DNA of 64,000 nt from Vibrio sp. SS-MA-C1-2. GTDB lineage: Bacteria > Pseudomonadota > Gammaproteobacteria > Enterobacterales > Vibrionaceae. The notes beneath the pieces were generated by a model. It had not been told where the DNA came from. It saw only the letters and a list, made by a program, of their open reading frames with translations, and did not search any database. Every line of letters begins with the position of its first letter. The first letter of the stretch is position 1. Where the stretch lies: the NCBI RefSeq assembly GCF_021513135.1, contig NZ_CP090981.1, forward strand, positions 2,294,001-2,358,000, given 5' to 3'. Positions 56,326 to 64,000 of the stretch are shown here, piece by piece. Position numbers and translations under genes: made by a program.

Positions 56326-57279
56326 ATGAAATCGAATAAACATATTAGCAAAGACCAATTACCTAACAATCAATTAGTTAAAGGTTTACATCCTAATAAT
56401 CGACATCATGGCCGATACGATCTACCGCTACTGGTGAAAAAAGAGCCTCAACTAGCGAACTATTTAAAATTATCACCAACAGGTAATCAAACCATTGACT
56501 TCTCAGAACCTGAAGCTGTTAAACTGTTGAATAAAGCTATTTTAGCCGCTGATTATAAAATTAAATTTTGGGATATTCCTGTTGGTTATTTATGCCCACC
56601 GATCCCAGGAAGAGCGGACTATATCCATCGACTTGCCTCTCTAATCAACCCTGAAGGTGTAAAGCAGAAGATAACTGCACTGGATATAGGTACCGGCGCA
56701 AGTTGTATCTATCCAATTATCGGTACCACAGAGTACAATTGGCATTGGGTTGCTACAGATATTGATCCAATTTCAATCAAAACCGCTCAATTTATCGTTA
56801 AAAGTAATAAGCCGTTAAATAATAAAATTGAATGTCGATTACAAACCAATGCTAAACAGATTTTCAACGGTATCATTAAAAAAGGAGATAAGTTTGATGT
56901 TACTGTTTGTAATCCTCCTTTTCACAAATCTCTTGCTGATGCCACTAAAGGTACTCAACGAAAAATCGATAACTTATCAGCCAATCGAAATAAAAAGGGA
57001 CTGACTGAAACTAAAAAATCAACATCACAACTTAACTTTGGTGGACAGAAAGCCGAATTATGGTGTGATGGAGGCGAAGAGGCTTTCATTATTAATATGG
57101 CAAAAGAGAGTCGAGATTATGGCTCACAATGTCGGTGGTTTTCTACATTAATATCCAAAAAAGAGAATGTTAAACAATTAGAAACTCAATTAAAACGCTT
57201 AAAAGTCACTCAGATTCATCACGAAGAGATGAAACAAGGCAATAAAGTAACTCGATTTGTGGCCTGGAGTTTTCAGTAG
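56326..57279 (+). CDS. rlmF: 23S rRNA (adenine1618-N6)-methyltransferase RlmF
   Basis: 317 residues (E. coli YbiN 308). Opens with KGLHPNNRHHGRYDLP, then WDIPVGYLCPPIPGRADYIH, SAM motif LDIGTGASCIYPIIG and catalytic CNPPFH. Methylates A1618 of 23S rRNA before ribosome maturation. Monocistronic, after an ERIC-containing gap. Confidence 0.95.
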   Translation: MKSNKHISKDQLPNNQLVKGLHPNNRHHGRYDLPLLVKKEPQLANYLKLSPTGNQTIDFSEPEAVKLLNKAILAADYKIKFWDIPVGYLCPPIPGRADYIHRLASLINPEGVKQKITALDIGTGASCIYPIIGTTEYNWHWVATDIDPISIKTAQFIVKSNKPLNNKIECRLQTNAKQIFNGIIKKGDKFDVTVCNPPFHKSLADATKGTQRKIDNLSANRNKKGLTETKKSTSQLNFGGQKAELWCDGGEEAFIINMAKESRDYGSQCRWFSTLISKKENVKQLETQLKRLKVTQIHHEEMKQGNKVTRFVAWSFQ

Positions 57280-57402
57280 CAGTAAATTCGTTTAAATGTG
57301 ATTAACTTTTCTTCAGATCAAGACCCAAGTAAATGTAAAAGCAAGCAACTCGAATAAATACGGTATACAATGGTTCACAGATACTTTTAATTGGAATAAA
57401 AA

Positions 57403-57753
57403 ATGAGCAAATTAACAGCAGATATTCAAGCAAACCAAGAGTTATTCATTAAAGAAACGGCGGCAAACGAACTAGTTTGGGGTCTAAAAAACGAAGATGG
57501 TTGGTTAACTTGCGACTCAACTGAGTTTGAAGAAAGTGAAGTTATGCCATTTTGGTCTTCTAAAGAAGATGCTGCAGCTCATAATGTGGAAGAATGGTCA
57601 GATTTCGAAGTATTAGAAATACCACTTGATATCTTTGTTCAAGACTGGTTAGTCACACTTTCTGAAGATGGTGTATTACTTGGCTTAAATTGGAATGCAC
57701 AACTTGAAGGTGTTGAAATAGAGCCAACGGCTCTTGCCAAGTGTTACCTATAA
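57403..57753 (+). CDS. DUF2750 family protein
   Basis: 116 residues, acidic. The family's ALAxxxxVW-like segment appears as ANELVWGLKNEDGW and MPFWSSKEDAAAHN, with DFEVLEIPLDIFVQDWL and VLLGLNWNAQLEGVEIEP. Function unknown. Ends just before ERIC copy 9. Confidence 0.88.
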   Translation: MSKLTADIQANQELFIKETAANELVWGLKNEDGWLTCDSTEFEESEVMPFWSSKEDAAAHNVEEWSDFEVLEIPLDIFVQDWLVTLSEDGVLLGLNWNAQLEGVEIEPTALAKCYL

Positions 57754-57785
57754 GTGGACTCTGATTTTATATCTTTCTTACATGA

Positions 57786-57914
57786 ATATCCCTAAAATAA
57801 TTGGCGTTGCTAGAAGGCGGCAAGTGAGTGAGGTCCCATGAGTATAGGTGTACTCTATGATTGGGGCGAGTAAGTGCAGCCAACAACCTAGCGACTTCAA
57901 GTATGACGGGTATA
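57786..57914 (+). repeat. ERIC element, copy 9
   Basis: atatccctaaaataattggcg at the left, gattggggcgagtaag centrally, and cttcaagtatgacgggtata at the right end. Confidence 0.88.
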
Positions 57915-57940
57915 GGTATATAAAAATCGAAATAAGTCAT

Positions 57941-57993
57941 AAGGGTTACATACTTTTAACGATCAACGTTAACAGTATGTAACCTTCTTTTTA
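57941..57993. terminator. Terminator for DUF2750 / minus-strand neighbour
   Basis: Arms aagggttacatac / gtatgtaacctt (one bulge), followed by ctttttatt on the plus strand. Confidence 0.75.
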
Positions 57994-58019
57994 TTAGCGT
58001 GATGCCCCAAATTTAAGAT

Positions 58020-58547
58020 TCAAACCTGATACGCTGTTTTATCGCCAATGTCATAATGCAAAGGCATTTTGAATTTATAAATACCACACAAGATCAGCAA
58101 GCCTCCCCCTATGATTGAAAAAGCTGTCGATACCATTATTTGGTTTGGAATTGCACTAAAATTGATCGCCGAAAAAAACCAATAACCAATTAATGCGATT
58201 GGGATCAGCAATAATATTTTCAATCTAAAACAGAAGTACTCTTTAAATGCCAATCCACTATAAACAAATAAAGCAGCACCAATGGCTAAATGAGGCATCA
58301 ATCCACTTATCCATAATACAGTGGCAAAAATACCTGCACCATCAAGTAACCATCTGAAAAATTTATTATAGATATGCAGACATCGAGAACTAAATACCAC
58401 CGAAACAATTAAAATTATTGCACTTAAATCTGGCATCCAATAGGATAGGATTAATGCTCCCCCTGCACTAATTAGCGCAAGGCGATAAAAGATGACAGTA
58501 ATCAGATCAATAAAATCTAACTGACTTTTTATATGTGGATCGGCCAT
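58020..58547 (-). CDS. Hypothetical membrane protein (175 aa)
   Basis: Start at ATG 58547, chosen because gaggtaaaa precedes it; a 16-residue upstream extension has no RBS. Six hydrophobic segments. The N-terminal cytoplasmic part MADPHIKSQLDFIDL and HIYNKFFRWLLDGAGIFATVLW recall the DUF2301/YIP1-like small membrane families, but I cannot assign one. The C-terminus is short and charged. Confidence 0.6.
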   Translation of the reverse strand: MADPHIKSQLDFIDLITVIFYRLALISAGGALILSYWMPDLSAIILIVSVVFSSRCLHIYNKFFRWLLDGAGIFATVLWISGLMPHLAIGAALFVYSGLAFKEYFCFRLKILLLIPIALIGYWFFSAINFSAIPNQIMVSTAFSIIGGGLLILCGIYKFKMPLHYDIGDKTAYQV

Positions 58548-58655
58548 TTTTACCTCTTTATAAAATTTCATCAATGATTGATAAGGAAGATTCATAATAA
58601 TTTAATCATTATATCTCTTTTATGTAATAATAGTGATTAAATATTCTTAACCCCC

Positions 58656-58739
58656 AATACTTAAAGTTATTGGAGTTGATGGTAGATAAGGCAATAAAGT
58701 AAAGCCTACAGCCGAACAACTGTAAATAACATGGGTATA
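58656..58739 (+). repeat. Degenerate ERIC remnant next to a start codon
   Basis: aatacttaaagttattggagttg, ggcaataaag and a terminal gggtata survive. Its end lies 5 bp before the TTG start of the next gene. Confidence 0.55.
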
Positions 58740-58744
58740 TTCAA

Positions 58745-59515
58745 TTGGATCTGATTGTGGATATCTCTCTTTATTACGCGCTACTTCTATTAGTTACTGG
58801 ATTTTTTGCCGGCATTATTAATACACTTGCTGGAGGAGGATCAAACCTGACTTTACCTGCACTCATGGTAATGGGTATGCCAGCAGAGGTGGCTAATGCG
58901 ACGAATCGAGTTGGTGTCTTTCTTCAATCATTAACGGCTTTATTTGGTTTCAAGAGAGCCAAGAAACTACCATTGAATGACGCTCCTGCCATTATCTTAC
59001 CGACGATTGTTGGTGGCCTATTAGGTGCTGTTTCAGCATCTTATCTCCCAACATCGTTAGTTAAGCCCGCTTTATTGATTACCATGTTAACCATGTCATT
59101 AATTATTTTATTAAAACCCTCTGTCATCTCGCCAGATCCAGGAACTACAATCAATAAAGTTGCAGATACTCCTCTCTCTTGGATTTGGTTAACGATTGCA
59201 GGATTTTATGGCGGATTTGTTCAAGCTGGTGTTGGTTTTATTCTTTTAGCTGCCCTTTCTGGAACTCTTCGTTATGATTTAGTAAAAGCAAATGCATTAA
59301 AAGTATTATGTGCACTGACCTTTACCACGGTATCTCTTGCTGTCTTTATTTATAACGACTTGATTTTATGGCTACCAGGTCTAATTTTAGCAATGGGAAC
59401 GATGGCAGGTGCATCAGTTGCAGTTAAAATTGCTATTACAATTAAACCTTCAACCTTAAAGTGGTTCCTGTTTATTATGACGTTAGTAGGATGTATTGCT
59501 GCATTGTTTTCATAA
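58745..59515 (+). CDS. TauE/SafE-family permease (third of three)
   Basis: 256 residues from a TTG at 58745. Only a weak gggta from the ERIC remnant precedes it, so a GTG 12 nt later is also possible. Eight helices with NTLAGGGSNLTLPALMVMGMP and GFYGGFVQAGVGFILLAALSG as the duplicated glycine-rich motifs. Substrate unknown. Flanked on both sides by ERIC remnants. Confidence 0.85.
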   Translation: MDLIVDISLYYALLLLVTGFFAGIINTLAGGGSNLTLPALMVMGMPAEVANATNRVGVFLQSLTALFGFKRAKKLPLNDAPAIILPTIVGGLLGAVSASYLPTSLVKPALLITMLTMSLIILLKPSVISPDPGTTINKVADTPLSWIWLTIAGFYGGFVQAGVGFILLAALSGTLRYDLVKANALKVLCALTFTTVSLAVFIYNDLILWLPGLILAMGTMAGASVAVKIAITIKPSTLKWFLFIMTLVGCIAALFS

Positions 59516-59518
59516 TCG

Positions 59519-59601
59519 CATACCTAACGTCACTGGAGTCACTACCGACAAGTCAATGAATGCAGCCAATAACTTAATAACGTCACGTAACAAGGTGATA
59601 C
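59519..59601 (+). repeat. Degenerate ERIC remnant
   Basis: catacctaacgtcactggagtcac, gcagccaataac and gtgatacc are recognisable; strongly diverged. Confidence 0.45.
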
Positions 59602-59644
59602 CCATATTAACTAGATTCAATTGATTTAACTCGTAAACAAACTA

Positions 59645-59692
59645 AAAAGCCACTGAACTTATTACATATTAATAATAAGTTCAGTGGCTTAT
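59645..59692. terminator. Terminator after the third TauE/SafE gene
   Basis: 17-bp perfect stem aagccactgaacttatt / aataagttcagtggctt with a 10-nt loop. Confidence 0.88.
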
Positions 59693-59749
59693 ATTAGACT
59701 ATTGATATTTGAACCAGTCAGGCTGTTGGGGTTTATCACTCGTCCAATC

Positions 59750-59808
59750 TATACCCATCGGTCTCACACGCTTGCCACCGACGAGTAACATCAATTATTT
59801 TAGATATA
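59750..59808 (-). repeat. ERIC fragment, reverse orientation
   Basis: tatacccatcggtctcac, cttgccaccgacgagtaac and attattttagatata. Ends 4 bp before the stop end of the next minus-strand gene. Confidence 0.6.
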
Positions 59809-59812
59809 GGTA

Positions 59813-60262
59813 TTATATAGCAAGCTGATGAGTACAAATATTGTATTTATTTAGATTCGGTTGAGAATCTAACCAACGAAGAAATTGACGCGATGAGCTA
59901 ATATCAATACTTTCCATCTCAATATTATCATTAGTTGAACTTTCAGCAATACGATACGTTAAAACGACATTGCTTCTTTCAAAGAAAACAACACCATACT
60001 GATTATTGTTTACCTTAAAACTAGCCTTGATTGCTTGTTGAGGTAATTGATCTAAAAGAATTCCTTTCATCTCAAGCTCTGCAACAATTCGATTCTCATC
60101 AACTAATGTTTCAACTTGCACTCGATTAATAACACTGTGGTCAATTAACTGACTTTGGATCGTGGAAAGTCTATTTTTTTGTTCACTATTTGTTATCATA
60201 ATCTTGTTCCATCCTATTGCTGTTAAAGTAACAATAACACTAACAAGTACCAATTTAAACAT
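59813..60262 (-). CDS. Hypothetical single-pass protein (149 aa)
   Basis: Start at ATG 60262 (MFKLVLVSVIVTL) preferred over one 54 nt upstream, which gives an odd hydrophobic lead-in. One N-terminal membrane segment followed by a periplasmic domain with mixed strands (ENRIVAELEMKGILL, QYGVVFFERSNVVLTYRIAE) and a C-terminal CTHQLAI. Family not recognised; the RBS is weak. Confidence 0.5.
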   Translation of the reverse strand: MFKLVLVSVIVTLTAIGWNKIMITNSEQKNRLSTIQSQLIDHSVINRVQVETLVDENRIVAELEMKGILLDQLPQQAIKASFKVNNNQYGVVFFERSNVVLTYRIAESSTNDNIEMESIDISSSRQFLRWLDSQPNLNKYNICTHQLAI

Positions 60263-60420
60263 TTCATTAACAATAATTAATAAAAAAGTAACTTTATTGA
60301 TCCAAGTCAAGATCATTAAGATGAAATCCGCCTTAGCAGGCTATTTTTTAAACATTAAGTTTATTAAACAAGCAAATAGCCTTGATATATTTTAGACGTA
60401 TTTAGCTTATTTTGATTTGT

Positions 60421-60462
60421 GTGAGGGTAATCTCATTTATTTGTAATGAAATCACCCTCACT
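60421..60462 (-). terminator. Hairpin downstream of add
   Basis: 17-bp arms gtgagggtaatctcatt / aatgaaatcaccctcac with two mismatches. Only a weak T-rich stretch follows on the minus strand. Confidence 0.55.
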
Positions 60463-60514
60463 ACATTTGTTCAAATAAATATATTTGTTAATGATATGTT
60501 AACACCCAGATCCA

Positions 60515-61519
60515 TTAGTTACTATATTTCCATTTTGTTCTTAAACGCTTTTTTACACTTTCATCAGCAAAGCATTGTTCAATACTATTGGTGTAAATTA
60601 TTTGGTAATCCTCATGTGTGAAACTGAATTGCTCACAAACTTTTTTCACTTCATCAGTCATCGTAGTATTCGAGACCGTCCGATTATCACTGTTGATAGT
60701 AATCGCAAGACCATCGTTATAAAAGTTAGCACAAGGATGAGAGGCTAACGATTCAACGGCTTTAGTTTGTATATTACTGCTTGGACATGTTTCTAGACCG
60801 ATGCGTTTATCCTTAACAAGATCATAGGCAGGTTGATACCCTGAAATGTGAATGCCATGACCAATGCGTTCAGCACCTAACTCAGTGATAGCATCATAAA
60901 CATTTTGTCCAACACCTTGCTCTCCCGCATGAATTGTAATTTTATAGCCTAACTCTTTTGCATATTGAGTAAATGGAATATATTCAGATGCGAAACCTGC
61001 AACTTCACTGCCAGCAAGATCAAATGCAACCACCCCTTTCGATAAGAAGTGACTACCTGCTTCAAGTAGCTTATTGATATTATCATTCGGCATGTTTTTA
61101 ACTGCACAAAGAATGTAGTTACCTTCAATATCATATTGTTTTGTCGCCCGATCCATACCTTGCAATACGCTAGAAATAACCTGCTCTAGAGTTAAACCTT
61201 GCTGTAAATGTAATAGGGGCGCAAAACGAACTTCTAGATACTTTACATTCTCTAATGCTGCATCTTCGAAAAGCTCAAAAGATATCCTCTCAAGATCAAC
61301 AGCGGTTTGCATAACTAACAAAGGAGTATCAAACTTTTGCAGGTAAGTATCCAAGTCAGGACATGTCTCTGGTGCAATCAACAATGACGTTACAGTAGCA
61401 AGATCATAGCTTGGTAATGAAATCTTGTGCTGAATGGCAAGATCAATAATAGTTTGAGGACGGACACTTCCGTCAAGATGACAATGGAGATCGATTTTTG
61501 GCAGGTTGAAATAGTTCAT
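60515..61519 (-). CDS. add: Adenosine deaminase
   Basis: 334 residues (E. coli 333). Zinc-site HCH ([11 protein letters not shown]), TIHAGEQG with the proton-shuttling Glu, RIGHGIHI, and INSDNRTVS supplying the metal Asp; the SDN form is common in bacterial enzymes. Converts (deoxy)adenosine to (deoxy)inosine. Lies 190 bp downstream of the peptide transporter on the same strand, with a hairpin between. It fits the purine theme of the window. Confidence 0.96.
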   Translation of the reverse strand: MNYFNLPKIDLHCHLDGSVRPQTIIDLAIQHKISLPSYDLATVTSLLIAPETCPDLDTYLQKFDTPLLVMQTAVDLERISFELFEDAALENVKYLEVRFAPLLHLQQGLTLEQVISSVLQGMDRATKQYDIEGNYILCAVKNMPNDNINKLLEAGSHFLSKGVVAFDLAGSEVAGFASEYIPFTQYAKELGYKITIHAGEQGVGQNVYDAITELGAERIGHGIHISGYQPAYDLVKDKRIGLETCPSSNIQTKAVESLASHPCANFYNDGLAITINSDNRTVSNTTMTDEVKKVCEQFSFTHEDYQIIYTNSIEQCFADESVKKRLRTKWKYSN

Positions 61520-61648
61520 AAGCCTCTACCTTTATAAGTAAAATAAAGTTACAGGCCTCATAATCAAGAGTTAATGGCTCTTGGTAGAAACTCCCAAACC
61601 GTATCATTGGGATTATACGAAGCAATTTCGACAGAATTTTAGCAGTAG

Positions 61649-61675
61649 ATGCCACCCATATCAAGAGGGTGGCAT
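61649..61675. other. Hairpin between the peptide transporter and add
   Basis: Perfect 9-bp stem atgccaccc / gggtggcat. Not followed by a T-run on either strand, so it is more likely an mRNA stability or processing element than a terminator. Confidence 0.5.
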
Positions 61676-61709
61676 AAAAAATACCGTAAAAATAAATTAA
61701 GTTAACAAA

Positions 61710-63164
61710 TTAATTAGCTCGAATGACGCGGGTCAGTTTCGGGGCGATAATCATAGTAATCAAGGCGATAACGGCTGTTGCAATACCAATTTGACTAAAT
61801 ACATGGCTATAAATTGCTAATGTTTGTGTTGGATTGGTAGCATTTGCAGGAGCCGCAGTTAATGATGCAACCCAACCTGCAATTACAGCAGCTGTTGCAG
61901 ATGTTAAGAACCACATTCCCATCGCAAAGCCCATCATACGTTGTGGGACAAGCTGAGCAACCATTGCTAAACCAAGACCAGAAACAAATAACTCGCCAAT
62001 AGACTGAAAACCATAACTCAATACTAGCCAGTTAGAATTCATAATCCCATGGGCATTAGCAAACTTCGCCCCAATTGGGAGCACTAAGAAAGATAAACTA
62101 CACAGTGCCATACCTAAAGCAAACTTAAATGGCATTGAGAATCGGTCACCCATTTTATTATAGATAACCGCTAAAACTGGGCTCGCTAACATAATCCAAA
62201 ATGGATTCAATGCTTGAAATTGCTCTGGTTCAACTTTAAAGCCAAAAATATCGTGACTAATATTATGAATAGCAAAGAAATTCAATGAAGTTGGCATTTG
62301 GAAATAAAGAACAAAGAAAACCACACCTTGTAACATTAAAATAAACGCAACAAACATTTTCGCTCTTTCTGCGCTAGATATTTTAAATGCTTCTTTGAAA
62401 TATAAGAAAACAATAGTAACGCCAACAACCACTAAAATAACATGAGCATAAAATACATGTTGTAATAAATAAGCACTGACTAAACTTAACACTGCGGAGC
62501 CTAAAACAACGGCACTATAATATTTTTTATTAACTGGTTTCAAATCTGGTTCAGAACCGATATCCCCTACCATTTTTTTACATAATGCAAAATTTATTAC
62601 TGTAATAAGTAGACCAATTGCGCTCACTCCAAATGCTAAACCATAGCCATACTTTTCAGCAATTAATGGCGTTAAAATCATTGAGAAAAAAGATCCTAAA
62701 TTTATCGCCATATAATACATGGTAAATGCACCATCTAAGCGAGGATCATCTTTCTTATAGACTTTAGACAACAAGCTTGATGGATTTGCCTTAAACAATC
62801 CATTTCCCATTGTAATAACACCCATTGAAACATAAATCCACAATGGGCTCCCATCTTTACCCAAATATGCAGAAAAGCCTAATAGAAAATAACCAACAGT
62901 TAAGAAAATCGCACCAAGGGTGATCGTACGTTTTGTTCCTATGACTTTATCTCCGATCCAACCACCAATTGCCACGGAGCCAAAAATAAGGGCAGAGAAG
63001 GCAGCAAAAAGGATAAAAGAGCTTGATTCATTAAGTCCTAAAATTTTCACCATGTATACAGTTAGAATTGCCTGCATACCATAGAAGCCGAAACGCTCCC
63101 AGAATTCGATAGAGAAGATCAGGTAAAACTGCTTCGGTTGTTTCATTACATTAAGATCTGACAT
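61710..63164 (-). CDS. Proton-dependent di/tripeptide transporter (POT family)
   Basis: 484 residues, 14 helices. Keeps the E-x-x-E-R-F motif ([18 protein letters not shown]) for proton coupling, [30 protein letters not shown] and [17 protein letters not shown] (PTR2 signature). Dtp-like importer of small peptides. First of two POT proteins in the window and the canonical one. The start ATG follows a weak RBS. Confidence 0.93.
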   Translation of the reverse strand: MSDLNVMKQPKQFYLIFSIEFWERFGFYGMQAILTVYMVKILGLNESSSFILFAAFSALIFGSVAIGGWIGDKVIGTKRTITLGAIFLTVGYFLLGFSAYLGKDGSPLWIYVSMGVITMGNGLFKANPSSLLSKVYKKDDPRLDGAFTMYYMAINLGSFFSMILTPLIAEKYGYGLAFGVSAIGLLITVINFALCKKMVGDIGSEPDLKPVNKKYYSAVVLGSAVLSLVSAYLLQHVFYAHVILVVVGVTIVFLYFKEAFKISSAERAKMFVAFILMLQGVVFFVLYFQMPTSLNFFAIHNISHDIFGFKVEPEQFQALNPFWIMLASPVLAVIYNKMGDRFSMPFKFALGMALCSLSFLVLPIGAKFANAHGIMNSNWLVLSYGFQSIGELFVSGLGLAMVAQLVPQRMMGFAMGMWFLTSATAAVIAGWVASLTAAPANATNPTQTLAIYSHVFSQIGIATAVIALITMIIAPKLTRVIRAN

Positions 63165-63563
63165 AGTTTATCCACACGTTGTATTATCGTATACCTATTT
63201 AGTTTAGGTATCTCATTTTCAACTTCTTGCTATTAATTTTTTATGATTAATGCATAAGCTTTTGTAATGTGAACAAACTACCTGTCTTAATTAAATAATG
63301 CATCGAGCAAATATGGAATGTAAAAAATTAATTATGGTATGAATTTATTTTTATTATATATATCATTATCTAACTAACTATTTTAATCACTATCCAGTAT
63401 AAAAATCATTAAAAAAACATCCTTCATTCCATTTTAAAACAGTTGGTTATAAGAAAATAAAATACTCTTTTTTTGTTTTATTTATTAGTAAAAAACCAGA
63501 AGAAAATTAATAAAGTTTTCTACTGGCTTTAAATTATAGTTTAGTTACATTAAGCACTACCTA
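63165..63563. other. Intergenic region between the xdh subunit and the POT gene
   Basis: About 400 bp, extremely AT-rich. Holds the terminator at 63490-63530 and the transporter promoter; no gene seen. Confidence 0.5.
63490..63530 (-). terminator. Terminator after the xanthine dehydrogenase subunit
   Basis: Imperfect stem aaaccagaagaaaa / gttttctactggctt. On the minus strand it is followed by T6. Confidence 0.7.
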
Positions 63564-64000
63564 TTAAGCAATATTATCTATGCTTTCTATCTCTAATTGC
63601 ATTAACCACTCTTTTAATATATTTAAAGATGCCGCTCTTCGATATTTAGCCGTTGAGCGTTGATCATCAATAGGCATAATAACTTCATTATATTGCTCAC
63701 TAAGCTCATTAATATTAACTTGCTCTGGTCGTTTCCCTACAATTAAAGCTTCAATATCGCGATTCCTGATCACCGTTGGCCCTACCGCACCAAAGGCTAA
63801 ACGAAAATCACTGATTTCCCCTGTTGAATGTAAAGAGACCAAACCGGCAACAGATAGTTTTGTTAATGCATTAGCAGAGCGAGTACCAACTTTGCGATAA
63901 AGTGAATAATCTATTTTAGGGACAACAAACTTTACAGCTGTAATCAATTGTTCCGGTTGTCGAGTCGTTTTTCCAGGCCCCGTAATAAAATGACACAAAG
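63564..64000 (-). CDS. xdhB: Xanthine dehydrogenase FAD subunit, C-terminal part (runs off right edge)
   Basis: About 145 C-terminal residues; the frame is open through the edge, so the start lies outside. FITGPGKTTRQPEQLITAVKFVVP marks the end of the FAD-binding domain. The CO-dehydrogenase flavoprotein C-terminal domain follows (YRKVGTRSANALTKLSVAGL, RLAFGAVGPTVIRNRDIE, YRRAASLNILKEWL). Partner molybdopterin and FeS subunits are probably adjacent outside the window. Oxidises hypoxanthine/xanthine. Specific substrate not provable from this fragment. Confidence 0.85.
   Translation of the reverse strand, partial: LCHFITGPGKTTRQPEQLITAVKFVVPKIDYSLYRKVGTRSANALTKLSVAGLVSLHSTGEISDFRLAFGAVGPTVIRNRDIEALIVGKRPEQVNINELSEQYNEVIMPIDDQRSTAKYRRAASLNILKEWLMQLEIESIDNIA

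Noticed and set aside
60515-61519. SDN instead of TDD at the adenosine deaminase metal site
   Set aside because: TDN/SDN forms occur widely in bacterial adenosine deaminases, so not a defect.

Overview
The window looks like part of a low-GC (visually well under 45% G+C) marine gammaproteobacterium of the family Vibrionaceae (Photobacterium/Aliivibrio/Vibrio type). The evidence is a VC1899-type DUF1887 protein, a DeoR-glmS pair, a ribE/norM divergent pair whose MATE protein closely follows V. cholerae NorM, and many ERIC elements. The order thrS-infC-rpmI-rplT is notable because in V. cholerae L20, L35, ThrRS and IF3 are encoded on the second chromosome. I therefore infer, without proof, that this could be a chromosome II segment. 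No rRNA, tRNA, CRISPR array, prophage or transposase gene was seen.

Layout. 0-10 kb: the edge of a PhoD-like phosphatase, a YgeV-type sigma-54 activator, gamma-glutamyltransferase, an LrgA/LrgB transporter with its divergent LysR regulator, a TauE/SafE permease, and a membrane-anchored protein with a 14-residue repeat. 10-20 kb: a POT-like transporter followed by sugar and amino-sugar genes: nagB, mtlR, mtlD, mtlA with four CRP-type palindromes, a DeoR regulator and glmS. 20-28 kb: envelope proteins (an Omp85-type barrel, phospholipase A, another barrel, a PafA-like phosphatase) and a 2OG-Fe(II) oxygenase. 27-37 kb: ERIC-rich DNA, a EutR-like regulator whose apparent start lies inside an ERIC, a rhombotarget lipoprotein, pepE, an iron-export ABC pair with a frameshifted ATPase, sstT, ycdX and a guanine/hypoxanthine permease. 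37-40 kb: the rplT-rpmI-infC-thrS translation operon (minus strand). 40-64 kb: mixed housekeeping and unknown genes, including a fructosamine-kinase-like protein with a changed catalytic residue, ribE/norM, an NlpC/P60 lipoprotein, a stand-alone PBP2 paralogue, rarD, a CARF-like/PD-(D/E)XK nuclease, mlc, rlmF, adenosine deaminase, a peptide transporter, and the 3' end of a xanthine dehydrogenase FAD subunit.

How it works together. Two themes recur. One is amino-sugar/sugar-alcohol metabolism under global control: Mlc, CRP-type sites at mtlA, a ROK-type palindrome at nagB, and a DeoR regulator upstream of glmS. The other is purine salvage/catabolism: a YgeV-type regulator at one edge, xanthine dehydrogenase at the other, with a GhxP-type permease preceded by a PurR-like box and add between them.

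The most interesting signals are: the stand-alone CARF-like nuclease whose ligand motif is altered; the ERIC family (seven complete or near-complete copies, one internally deleted copy, plus remnants), one copy of which forms the 5' end of a regulator gene; a one-base A-tract frameshift in fetA; a coupled pair of unrecognised small genes at 41.3-42.0 kb; and a protein with exact 14-residue proline periodicity.
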